This document shows positions 33,357 through 44,010 of a stretch of DNA of 64,000 nt, in pieces (position 1 is the first letter of the stretch; every line of letters starts with the position of its first letter). Position numbers and translations under genes: made by a program. The notes under the pieces are model-generated. The model saw only the letters and a list, made by a program, of their open reading frames with translations. It ran no database searches and was not told the DNA's origin. Origin of the DNA: Haematobia irritans (lineage: Eukaryota; Arthropoda; Insecta; Diptera; Muscidae); assembly GCF_050003625.1 (NCBI RefSeq), contig NC_134397.1, forward strand, positions 70,406,669 through 70,470,668, given 5' to 3'.

Positions 33357-34435
33357 TTATAACTTTCGACGTGGATTAATTCAACAACAGTGAATCGATA
33401 AATTTAATACAAGTTTTAGCGAAGCTGCGTTATGGACCAGTGTTAATCGATGGTATGGTGAATTCAACAGAGGTCGAAGTTCACTCCAAGACAAATTTCG
33501 TGAAGATTATCCAAAGTCAATTGTTGGCCCCGAAAACTTTCCGGAAACCAAGTGATATTGCAAGTTCGTGACCTATCATATTGAGACAACCTTACACAGA
33601 AAAAAAGTAGCTCGTAATTTATGGCAAATTTTGAACTTCAATTTAGTTAGGCGCATTTCTACCCAGGTAGTTCAAATTTCAACAATTTTATGAAAATCTC
33701 GTAATAATTATTATTTTTAAACACTTTTGCAGTTCACGTGACTTTTTAAAATTAGTTAAAAATTTTACTTAAAGTTGTGTACTCCGATATAGTTTAAAAT
33801 TACAAAGATTTGGTAATTTTTTCGTGCCAGTAATGAAATTTTTACTTACACGTATTTCATACCATTCAGTTCAATTTTATAAAACTTAATGATAATTTTT
33901 CTTAAATGATAGTAAAAATTACCATGATTTGGCCCTTAAGACAACTTTACCGTCAGTAAGTTCATTTTTTTACTATGCTGCACGAAATTTCTACCAATTT
34001 TTACAAATTCTTACCAATTTTAAAGAAATTTTAACATTAACTTATTATTTATTTATTCATTATTTATTACAATTCTAAAAACTATAATAAACATTAAAGC
34101 ACTATCTACAAAGGCTATCGGCTTAAAATCATTAACTTGGTGTATCGAGTATCGAAATCTTTGTAATTTCAAACTATATCGGAGTACACCACTTTAAGTA
34201 AAGTTTTTAACGAATTTTAAAGAGTCGCCTGAACTGCAAAAGAGTTAAAAATAATAATTATTACGAGATTTTCCTTAAATTTTTGAAATTTGAACTAACT
34301 GGTTAGAAATGCTCTTATCTAAATTGAATTGAAAATTTCCTTAAATTACGAGCCACTTTTTTTCTGTGTAGGTATTAGTGTGGCCAGCATACAAATCAAT
34401 ACTGCATGAACATTTGACTGTCAAAAAAAAAAAAA
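33357..34435 (+). pseudogene. Mariner-type transposase fragment split by MITE J1
   Basis: The frame reads NFRRGLIQQQ, then VNRWYGEFNRGRSSLQDKF and REDYPKSIVGPENF, matching the N-terminal helix-turn-helix domain of mariner/SETMAR-type transposases. It reaches an ETTL motif at 33592, where MITE J1 is inserted at a TA. After the MITE, from 34371, it resumes as GISVASI and then, one frame over, ILHEHLTVKK. Family D starts at 34443. Several frameshifts and stops are present. The left end is cut by family C1. Confidence 0.8.
33595..34368. mobile_element. MITE J, copy 1: fold-back element with long inverted repeats
   Basis: Ends CACAGAAAAAAAGTAGCTCG and CGAGCCACTTTTTTTCTGTG with TA on both sides. 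The inverted repeats extend about 200 bp inward: GTACTCCGATATAGTTT at 33778 pairs with AAACTATATCGGAGTAC at about 34176. The centre holds a TTATTTATTTATTCATTATT run. It could form a long hairpin RNA if transcribed. Confidence 0.88.
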
Positions 34436-34791
34436 AATTAAAACAAGTAAGTAAAGTAGAAAGTCGGGCGGGGCCGACTATATCATACCCTAAACCACCC
34501 TTACTGAATAAGTAATCATAGGCATTTGTGGGGTAACATTGATATAGGTCCAGGATATAAACCGTAGTTGCATATTTAAGAAAATTAAGGGGTACATGTT
34601 TATGGGTGCTTTGTCTCAATCTAACTATAAAAAATGTTCAGTTTACACTACAGGGACAAAAAAGTTCCCTATTTTCCCATACATTCCCAAACAATTTTCC
34701 CTACAATATGTTTCGTTAAATTTAAACAAATTTTACAAGACAAAAATGCTTCTAAATACTTTATTATCTTAAAACATCAAAATGCAATGTA

Positions 34792-35689
34792 AAGGGTGGT
34801 TAAATTGTAAGGGCCGATGTTGAATGTGAACCACACCTAAACGCCAAGTTTTTTCCGAATTTTATTTGACATTTCTCTATTTCAGACTTACTCAATTTGA
34901 ACCATGGATACATACACAATCCAACAAAGTGTTAAATGGTTCCAAGAAATGGCATCAATTTTCGAAGAAAATCATCTTCAGTGATGAGGCACATTTTCAC
35001 CTCAGTGGATTCGTCAATAAACAGAATTGCCGCATTTGGGCGAATGAGAATCCAAGAGTGATTGTCGAAAAACCAATGCACCCACAAAGAGTGCGGTTTA
35101 TGGGCTGGCGGCATCATCGGGCCGTATTTTTTCCAAAATGAGGCCGGTCAGGCAGTTACTGTGAATGGTGTTCGCTATCGTGAGATGATAACGAACTTTT
35201 TATGGCTCGAATTGGAAGATATGGATGTGGACGATATGTGGTTTCAGCAGACGGTGCCACTTGCCACACAGCTAATGAAACAATTGCCCTTTTTGCGCAA
35301 CAAATTCAATGGCCGTGTTATCTCACGTAATGTCGATGTCAATTGGCCGCCAAGATCATGTGATTTGACACCGTTGGACTTTTTTCTTTGGGGTTATTTG
35401 AAAGAAAAGGTGTACGTCGATAAACCAGCAACAATTCAAGAGCTAAAGGATGAGATAATTCGGCTTATTAACGGCATAGAACCTCCATTATGCCTCAGCG
35501 TCATCGAAAATTTGGACCATCGGATGAAGGTGTGCCACCAAGGTCGTGGCGCCCATTTGGCCCATATTTTGTTCCATACATAATTGAGTAATACCAATAT
35601 ATCATAATAAAATAAAATTACGATAATTTCCTAAATAGTTTGTGTTTTATTCAAAATCAACATCGGCCCTTGAAATTTTAACCACCCTT
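34792..35689 (+). mobile_element. Second mariner-superfamily element, 898 bp, internally deleted
   Basis: The terminal inverted repeats begin AAGGGTGGTTAAATTGTAAG and (reverse) AAGGGTGGTTAAAATTTCAA and both continue to GGGCCGATGTTGA, about 32 bp with few mismatches. TA flanks lie at 34790-34791 and 35690-35691. The element interrupts family D. Confidence 0.92.
34866..35583 (+). pseudogene. IS630-Tc1-mariner transposase pseudogene in three frames
   Basis: An ATG at 34904 starts MDTYTIQQSVKWF, the usual N-terminus, but it is joined by a large deletion, in a different frame, to KKIIFSDEAHFHLSGFVNKQ (first catalytic aspartate in FSDEAHF). A second shift at about 35110 leads to the frame with GLWAGGIIGPYFFQNEAGQA. 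At 35246 one missing base replaces the expected QQDGATCH-type second-aspartate motif by QQTVPLATQ, and one extra T at 35290 restores the frame before LRNKFNGRVISRN. The end keeps WPPRSCDLTPLDFFLWGYLK. The protein cannot be functional. Confidence 0.9.
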
Positions 35690-35749
35690 TATATAACTTA
35701 GAAAATAAATTTGTATTACAACCACGGTTGCCACAGTTGGTAGAACTTT

Positions 35750-36045
35750 ACCAAAAATAGATTTTTTTTGTCAAATCTCTATAGAAATAAAATTTTGGAA
35801 CAAATTTTTTTGAGAAATTTTTCTATAGAAATAAAATTTTGGTAAAAAATTCTATAGAAATAAAATTTTGAGCAAAAATTCCAAAGAAATATCATTTTGA
35901 GAAAATGTTTTATAGAAATAATATTAAAAAAAATTCTATACAAATACAATTTTGACAACATTTTTTATAGAAATAAAGTCTTGACAAAATTTTCTACATG
36001 AATAAAGTTCTGACAAAAATTTCTATAGAAATATTTGTTTGGTAG
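35750..36045 (+). repeat. 28-bp minisatellite in family D
   Basis: About nine decayed copies of a TCTATAGAAATAAAATTTTG unit preceded by CACGGTTGCCACAGTTGG and ACCAAAAATAGATTTT. The same flank plus repeat occurs in family A, so the module is shared between families. Confidence 0.75.
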
Positions 36046-36430
36046 ATTTGAGGTAATTTGTGGTAATCTTCAAATTTTGTTAGATTTTTTTTAGCACGAG
36101 TGGTAACTATTGTTACCACACATTGTTAAAGATCAAGCCTTGCGGGCTTCTTATTTCCTCCTCTAGAGCCACCAAAATGTAAAAATTACTACAAATTGTG
36201 TTGAGTGAAAATGTCCCTACATTGTGGCCCTACGGCCCTACAAGACGCTAAATATTAAAAAAATTTCCCCTACTTCTAGCAACACTGCTGTAGTTGATAT
36301 TGCACCTACGGAGTTAGTATGCCACTAATATTGAGCCCATTATTAAAAAGAGAAAATTGCTAAATTAATGTGGGTAATAAATCCAAATTTGTAAAAATCG
36401 AGCAATATTCTTATGTAAGAGCTACAAGTA

Positions 36431-37086
36431 CACTGAAAAAAATATTGTCGTGAGGTCAAAGATTTCATGTCTTTAAAATACGAATACAAATTTTGCTTAG
36501 CATAGAAGACGCATTTCTCTAATATAAAGTTATTTTCCTTGTCCAAAAGTCGATAAACTTTTCAATGAAGTCGTATTGTCCTTATAATTAAGTGATTTGA
36601 CTTAAAAATGGGTATCTTAACATGAAAGAAAAAATTTATAGGCTAAGGTCAACTTGACTTTAATAATTCAGAAAAATTCTTTAAATTTAATGAAATTGTC
36701 TTTAAATTTGTTGTCTTTTTGCATCTTGACTACAAAGAAAAAAATCGTTCAAATATAGGACATGTTTTTCAAAACTTTATTTTAAAGAAGTCTTTTACTT
36801 CAAACATATCATAATTTCTACTGGAAGTCGAGTCCTAATTTGGAAAATAAAGTTGCCGTTAACTCGTTTTTAAAGGACTTTTATAGCATATGAAGAAAAA
36901 AAGCTGAGAAAGCGAAAAATTAAAATTTGCTTCCTAGAAGCAAGTACACAAAACCTAAATTTAAAAGAGAATTGTGTCTTAAAAGTATCCTTACTTGTAT
37001 TCTCCGCTTCTTTGGCTCGGAATCAATACCAAATTTGTTAAAGTAAAGACAAAATCTTTGGAACCGAGTATGCTCTTTTTTCAGTG
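36431..37086 (+). mobile_element. TA-flanked MITE F, copy F2
   Basis: 656 bp, CACTGAAAAAAATATTGTCG to GCTCTTTTTTCAGTG, flanked by TA at 36429-36430 and 37087-37088. Nearly identical to F1 at the other end of the window. Located in family D. Confidence 0.88.
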
Positions 37087-37430
37087 TACGTATAAATACG
37101 ATCGGCTAGTACATCAAAATTTGAAATTTGAGTAACATTGGTTAATAAATAAGAGTATTATAGCCAAATTTGTGAAAATCGAGCGATGTATATATATGGA
37201 AGCTATATGTACATCTGAACCAATTTGCATAATATTTTGCGGGTTTGATTAATACTACAAAAGGTTACATTGTGCAAAATTTGGGTAAGATGAGTTAAGA
37301 AATGAGGCCTCTATGGTCAAACATAAGGTTATTAGGGCCAATTTTTTTTAAAATCGGGCGATACATATATGGGAACTAGATCTACAGCTGAACCGATTTC
37401 GATGAAATTTTGCACATATAGTTAGTACTA

Positions 37431-38003
37431 CACAGAAAAAAATATCACCAAAATATTTTCAATTAAAAAGTTAATTGAAGTTGAAACTTTTTTCAATTAA
37501 TAAATTAATTGATACAATTAACTTTATAATCATGATAGAAACATTAAGTTAATTAAGTCAATGATTGAAATTTTTAAAATGTTTAATTAAAAAATTAATT
37601 GATACAATTAACTTTTTAATCAAATTCGGAAGACTAATTCAGCTAAAAAAAGTGCTAATTTTTTTTTTACTTTTTTAATTAAAAATGTATTTCAAACAAT
37701 GATTTGTTAATCCAAATAAAAATCTAAGCCAATCTAACTAAGTAATTAAAAATAGTTACCTTTTTTAATTAATAAATTAATTGCGTTTTGCAATCAACAT
37801 CAATTAAATTTTTAATTGAATCAATTAAAAAATTAATTGAATTTTGCTGAAAAAATCAATTAATTTTTTAATCAAGAATTTTTTCTATGCCCAATTAAAA
37901 CTGTGATTGATACTATCATTTTCGTGATTGAAGACATTTCAATTAAAAAATTTATTGGATCGATTAATTTGGTGATTGAATCAGAGAAAAAATTTTTTGT
38001 GTG
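37431..38003. mobile_element. TA-flanked MITE H rich in TTAATTGA/TCAATTAA
   Basis: Ends CACAGAAAAAAATATC and (reverse) CACACAAAAAATTTTTTC with TA on both sides. Inside are more than fifteen TCAATTAA, TTAATTGA or TTAATTAA motifs, spread over the full length. It interrupts a family D monomer (AGTTAGTACTA|...|TAGAGGACTGG). Confidence 0.78.
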
Positions 38004-39009
38004 TATAGAGGACTGGATCTAGCCAACTTTGAGTAAGATCTGATAATAAATAAGGGTTCTATGGCCAAATTTGGGAAATTCGGGCTATACATATATATGG
38101 GAGCTATATCTCAATCTGAACCGATTTCGATGAAATTTTGCACATACAGTTAGTGCTATAGAAGATTACATTTGGCAAACTTTGGGTACTATCGGTTGAT
38201 AAATAAGGGTTTTATAGCCAAATTTAGAAAAATTGGGCAGTGCATATATATGGGAGCTATAGCTAAATCTGAACCGATTTCGATGGTTTTCTGCACATAT
38301 AGTTAGTGCTATAGAAGATTACATTTAGCCAACTTTGAGTAAGATCGGTTGATAAATAAGGTTTTTATGGCCAAATTTAGAAAAATCGGGTGGTACATAT
38401 ATATGGGAGCTATAGCTAAATCTGAACCGATTTCGATGATTTTTTGCACATATAGTTAGTGTTATAGAAGAATACATTTAGCCAATTTTGAGTAAGATCG
38501 GTTGATAAATAAGGGTTTTATGACTTAATTTGGCAAAATCGGGCGATAAATATATATGGGAGCTACATCTAAATCTGAACTGATATCGATGAAATTTTAC
38601 AGACTTAAAGGGTGATGCAGAAAATTATTTTCTGCTAAATTTAACGACAATCGGTTAGTAAAAAAGTGCAACGTGACCCCATTTGTCGAAATCGGGCGAT
38701 ACATATATATGGGAGCTATATCTAAATTTGATCCGATTTCTTTCAAATTCAATAGCGTTCGTCCTTGTGCCTAAAAAACACTCTGTACCAAAGTTCATCA
38801 AAATCGGTTAATAATTACGACCGGAATCGTGTGAACAACAAATACATGGACAGACGGACGGATGGACACCAAGCGCTAGATCGACTCAGGAGGTGATTCT
38901 GACTCGATCGGTATATATTTTATGGCGTCTAAAATCAATATTTCTGGTAGACACATTTTCTGGCAGATCAAATTTATTATACCCTGACCACTATGTGGTT
39001 TAGGGTATA

Positions 39010-40864
39010 AAAACTTAAATGAGATGTCATCGTCTTTCGACACCTGCAGTTGGTGCGTTTAAAATTCATGTTTTGGAGATACCTCAATCTAAGGGGCAAA
39101 ATTGCTTCGACAATTGCTTCAAACGCTTGTAAAAGCTACAGATCTTAATAGGGAATATAAGACGATTGTCAGTGAGTAATATTTGTTTGTGTTCTATAAT
39201 CTAGAAATATAAAAGGCAACCCTCGTATTATTTTCTTTCCTTTGAGATCAATCGGAAAACATACAAGCCTGATTTCGTCGACTTCTGGATATCGGAACAG
39301 TTTCATTGATTTTTTTGGCATATTTACTTTAAATCTAAGCATGAATATCAAATCAAATATCAATTTAAATTGTACATAAATTCTCAAAAACGGAAATGTC
39401 GTAAATTCGATATCAAAATACCCCCTCCCACCTTTTTCCCACTTAAATTTGTAATGTGTTACAGAATTCTCTTAATTATGCGATCACATTGACAGTCCGC
39501 CAACACAACCACAATTAAGCGATTGAAAAAATAATCCATTTAAGTATGACAAAATCTCTAGAGGATGTTATTCGTTTTTTGTTTATTTGTGGTTTGTCAG
39601 CAAATGATCTGCAGGTAGCGTATTCCTTTATCGACCATACAAAACTAATTTGGTTTGTTTCTTTTTTCTGGCAATTTAAAGCTCACTCCTATTTTGAATC
39701 TATTTTTTGATGTATTTTCTTTGGGATTCTTTGGGCTCTGATCATGTTGGGATGTGTTTTTTTCCTGTGATATTCATGATCTCGTTTCGAGTGTGGGTTG
39801 CATGACGCTAAAGCTCTGATCGATACCAAAAAGGAAAACCAAAAACTAAGTCAAGCTAAGCGGCAGCATCTGTGGAAATTCAGCAAGCAAAAAAAACTTG
39901 CAATCAATTAAACGCAAATACCACGCGTTTTCCTTTATCATCGCAAAACCCAATGGAAATCCAAGGAAAGTTACTTTTAGCAAGGCCGCTCTGGGGAGAT
40001 TGGTTTTCATGTTTTTTTGTTTTGTTTTGTGGGTTTTTGGAAGCTTTGTCGCAGTACGATTTGTTTTCTTGAGCTGTGACAAAGACAGAGTGTGACCACC
40101 CAAAATGAATGATTTCATTTCTTCATAATCTTCGATAGCCAAGCAGGCAGGCATTTTAAAGTCTCAGTTACAGCATGAACATGATGAGGCCATGGCAGAA
40201 AACCAAAAGAAAACACGAGTTCCAAGTTGTCACAAACCAGATTTGGCTGACTAAGTTCCTTTTATTGTCTTTAAGGAGTTTAGCTTACACTTCGTCTCCA
40301 ATGACTAGGAAGAAAAAGTTTTTTTGTTTTTTTTTTCGATGACTTGGAGTTGCATATAGCAAAGAGCGCGCACGCTTTATTGATGTGACATGTTACATTT
40401 CGTGAAGGATTTTACTGTGAGCATGATTCGATTTGAAATTCGTAACAAAACATTTTTAATTCGTGCGGTTTTCTGTTTAATGTCACACCCACTCGCCTAT
40501 ATTTCCATGATTCTTCAAAAGCATTTTCTATTCTCTAGACAATCTTCTTCGTGTTGTCTGTGACAGAAGCTGAGTGACAAAAAAAAAAACTTAAAAACAG
40601 AATCAATGAAGGAGTTGTCCTAAAGACCCATTTATAAACCTACTATGTATTTACTTTGATTTTACATGTGGGTGAAATTCGAATAAAAGCGAGTTTAATT
40701 CTTATTTAATTTTTCATATAATTCTTATTTTAGTTATGGCGTAATAGAAGTTCTACTATAGTAGATTTTAATTTTAGTAATCCTCTTGTCTTTATAACTT
40801 GCACAACATTGTGGACCAGGATCTTATCAATACCTTCGTGCATATACTCAGAAACATTTTTTTT
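39010..40864. other. Long unique stretch; possible mariner end at its start
   Basis: Bases 39100-39165 in one frame read QLLQTLVKATDLNREY, vaguely like a mariner C-terminus, which would complete the mariner interrupted by family D; this is tentative. The rest is high-complexity sequence without a supported frame. The 102- and 66-residue frames near 39846-40154 overlap each other on opposite strands. It may be host sequence. Confidence 0.4.
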
Positions 40865-41986
40865 TATACCCTTCACCATAGAAGGGGGGGGGGTATATTA
40901 ACTTTGTCATTCCGTTTGTAACACATTGAGATATTGCTCTAAGACCCCCTAAAGTATATATATTCTGGGTCGTGGTGAAATTCTGAGTCGATCTAAGCAT
41001 GTCCGTCCGTCCGCCCGTCCGCCCGTCTGTTGAAATCACGCTAACTTCCAAACGAAACAAGCTATCGACTTCAAACTAGGCACAGATAGTTGTTATTGAT
41101 GTAGGTCGGATGGTATTGCAAATGGGCCATATAGGCCCACTTTTACGTATAGCCCCCATATAAACGGACCCCCAGATTTGGCTAGCGGAGCCTCTAAGAG
41201 AAGCAAATATCATCCGATCCGGCTGAAATTTGGTACATGGTGTAAGTATATGGTCTTTAACAAACATGCAAAAATTGGTCCACATCCGTCCATAATCATA
41301 TATAGCCCCCATATAAACCGATCGCCAGATTTGGTTTGCTGATCCTCTAAGAGAAGCAAATTTCATCCAATCCGGCTGAAATTTGGTACATAGTGTTGGT
41401 ATATGGTATCTAACAACCATGCAAAAATTTGTTCATATCGGTCTATAATTATATATAGCCCCCATATAAACTGATCCCCAGATTTAACCTCCACAGCCTC
41501 TTGGAGGAGCAAATTTCATCCGATCCGGTTGAAATTTGTTACGTGGTGTTAGTATCTTGTCTCTAACAACCATGCAAAACTTGGTCCATATCGGTCCATA
41601 ATTATATATAGCCCCCATATAAACCGATCCCCAGATTTGACCTCCACAGCCTCTTGGAGGAGCAAATTTCATCCGATCCGGTTGAAATTTGGTATGTGGT
41701 GTAAGTATATGGTCTCTAATAACAATGCAAAAATTGGTCCATATCGGTCTATAATTATATATAGCCCCCATATAAATCGATACCTAAATTTGGCCTCCGG
41801 AGCTATTGGAGGAGCAAAATTCATCAGATACGGTTGAAATTTAGTACGTGGTGTTAGTATATTGTCTCTAACAACCATGCAAAAATTGGTCCATATCGTT
41901 CTATAATAATATATGGCCCCCATATAAACCGATCCCCAGATTTGACCTCCACAGCCTCTTGGAGGAGCAAATTTCATATGCTATTG
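40865..41986 (-). mobile_element. Helentron-like family A, copy A4
   Basis: The hairpin TATACCCTTCACCAT/GGGTATA (40865-40897) has a ten-base G-run in its arm. Then come the TATATATATTCTGGGTCGTG core, a GTCCGTCCGTCCGCCC microsatellite and about six monomers. It breaks at 41986 within a monomer; the head is missing. The 114-, 102- and 95-residue frames are repeat artefacts. Confidence 0.82.
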
Positions 41987-42650
41987 TTAACTCCACTTAA
42001 TTTATGACCATTCTTATTATTTGATTTACCCCCATTTTTATGAAGCTCCGTTAGTGTTCCGTTAACTAACGAACTTTTAAATCGTATTATGGACATAACT
42101 GTAATCTTGTCTATATACTCCATATGCCAGTTAGGAACTTAACTTCCAAAAATTTTTCAGTTAAAGTTTACCGGAGAGAAGATATTTGCAATTTACTTTT
42201 CGTAACTGGAAGTTAAAGCCAAACGGAGCTACATGAAAATGGCCGTTAACGTCATTTTTGAATTTTAGTGTTATACGTTTATATACAAAATTTTCCCCAA
42301 AAATATTTGTTAATTGCTCATAGTACAATCTGTTTTGTATAATATTATTTTGCATGCATAAAACGTTCCTCTCTGCTAAACGATTACAAAACTAGCTTTT
42401 CACAGCTACAATTAATAACACTTTATGATTATGACACTAAAAGATTGCTTTCCATCATTAGATGGATATCATTGTAAAATATTTCATTTGTAATCTTGAA
42501 CAACAGCTCTAATTAATCCTTTTTAACAATTACTAAACTAAAGAAAATTTAAGTCTCTTATTAATGGATATCAGAAACATGTGGCATATGATTGTAACGG
42601 AGTGGGCAACCTTGATGCTGAATAGTTGGAAAATGATGCCACCCAATTTT
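41987..42650. other. Unique AT-rich stretch with purine-rich inverted segments
   Basis: Contains TTTATGACCATTCTTATT and ATGAAAATGGCCGTTAACG, with CCGTTAACTAACG nearby in two places. No gene seen. Confidence 0.4.
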
Positions 42651-43093
42651 TATACCCTGCACCACACTGTGGAACAGGGTATTATAAGTTAGTGCATATG
42701 TTTACAACACCCAGAAGGAGACGAGATAGACACATGGTGTCTTTGGCAAAAATGCTCAGGGTGGGCTCTTGAGTCGATATAGCGATGTCCGTCTGTCCGT
42801 CTGTCCGTGAACACATTTTTGTAATCAAAGTTTAGGTCGCAGTTTTAGTCCAATCGACTTCAAATTCGACACAAGTATGTGTTTTGGCTCAGAATAGATC
42901 CCTATTGATTTTGGAAGAAATCGGTTCAGATTTAGATATAGCTCCCATATATATATTTCGCCCGATATGGACTTATATGGCCCCAGAAGCCAGAGTTTTA
43001 CCATAATTTGCTTAAAATGTTGCACAAGAAGAACAATTAGTACTATAGTCAAGTGTGCCAAATTTTATTGAAATCGGTTCAGATTTAGATATA

Positions 43094-43324
43094 CACAGTC
43101 TTACACAAGTTTACATACGGTTTAAGAAATTGTATTTTCTTTAATTATTAAAATATAATAAAATATGCATATATATGCTTTAGATTTTGTAAATTAATTT
43201 GAAAAACAAAGTATTTGTCCATTTTCAAGAAGATGTTTTTAGTCTGGATTATAAACAACAACAAGAAACATGTTTAGTTATAAGGTAAAAACCTCAAGGG
43301 TATGTAAACTTATGTGAGACTGTG
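43094..43324. mobile_element. 231-bp Tc1-like MITE
   Basis: Ends CACAGTCTTACACAAGTTTA and (reverse) CACAGTCTCACATAAGTTTA, about 25 bp with two mismatches, flanked by TA at 43092-43093 and 43325-43326. The inner AAGTTTACATAC is also found in the terminal repeats of fish Tc1 elements. Removal restores GATATAGCTCCCATATATAT of the C monomer. Confidence 0.92.
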
Positions 43325-43724
43325 TAGCTCCCATATATATCTTTCGCCAGATATGGACTAATACGGTCCCCGAAGCCAGAGTTTTACCCCAATTTGGTTG
43401 AAATTTTGCACTACACCCTCAAAAAAAATCGCTTCTTTAACATATGTTCCAAACATATTTTGCAGGAAGCACATATATTATTGCATACTGCCGAAACATT
43501 AATATGTTTGTTTTATGTGAACATATTATATATGTTTGGAAGCATTTTGAGCCAAAAATATTATATGCTTGGAAGAATTTTTCCCAAACACGATTGTGCT
43601 CATTCCCTAACATACTCGTAATTTTCACTTCCACGAATTTTTTTAGTTATTGGCACCTTTCTCTGTAATACAAATAATGTTGAAGAAATTATTCACTTTT
43701 ATAAATTTTTTAAATTTTACCTTT

Positions 43725-43796
43725 CGCCTGCACGGAGAATCGAACCGAGGACCATACAGTTTGTAAGCCAACACACTATCCACTGGGCTACGTAGC
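43725..43796 (-). ncRNA. tRNA-like module of M2 (minus strand)
   Basis: Same A-box TAGCCCAGTGG and B-box GGTTCGATTCT as in M1, with no visible difference between the two copies in this segment. Confidence 0.6.
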
Positions 43797-43912
43797 TGTT
43801 ATAGTCACCAGTAGATAATTATCGTTTTAAGTTACATTTATGTAGCATAGTTTGCAGCGCCCACGAGCCTATGCAAACATAACATTATTTAACAGAAACA
43901 TACATTTGTTTG

Positions 43913-44010
43913 CTACGTGGAGCAGTGGTTAGCATGTGCCTTGCATGCAAAGGGTCGTGGGTTCAATCCCTGCTCCGACCGAACATTTTTTTTTTGTTTT
44001 TTTTTTTTTT
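43913..44010 (+). ncRNA. tRNA-like module of M2 (plus strand)
   Basis: A-box TGGAGCAGTGG and B-box GGGTTCAATCC with a T-run from 43985. Two bases are missing between the boxes compared with M1. Confidence 0.6.

Larger units (their letters stand above)
34443..39009 (+). mobile_element. Helentron-like family D, with three insertions
   Basis: The head is ACAAGTAAGTAAAGTAG, AAAGTCGGGCGGGGCCGAC and ATACCCTAAACCACCC. The tail has about nine monomers (ATATATGGGAGCTATATCTA, TCTGAACCGATTTCGATG), GGACAGACGGACGGATGGAC, a TCGGTATATATTTTATGG core and the hairpin TATACCCTGACCAC/GTGGTTTAGGGTATA at 38978-39009. Head and hairpin arm are inverse complements over 14 bases. Without the mariner (34792-35689), MITE F2 and MITE H the element is about 2.4 kb. 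Confidence 0.85.

Noticed and set aside
39846..40154. Host gene in the unique 39-40.8 kb stretch
   Set aside because: Three overlapping frames on both strands, none with recognisable domains or splice structure that I could support.
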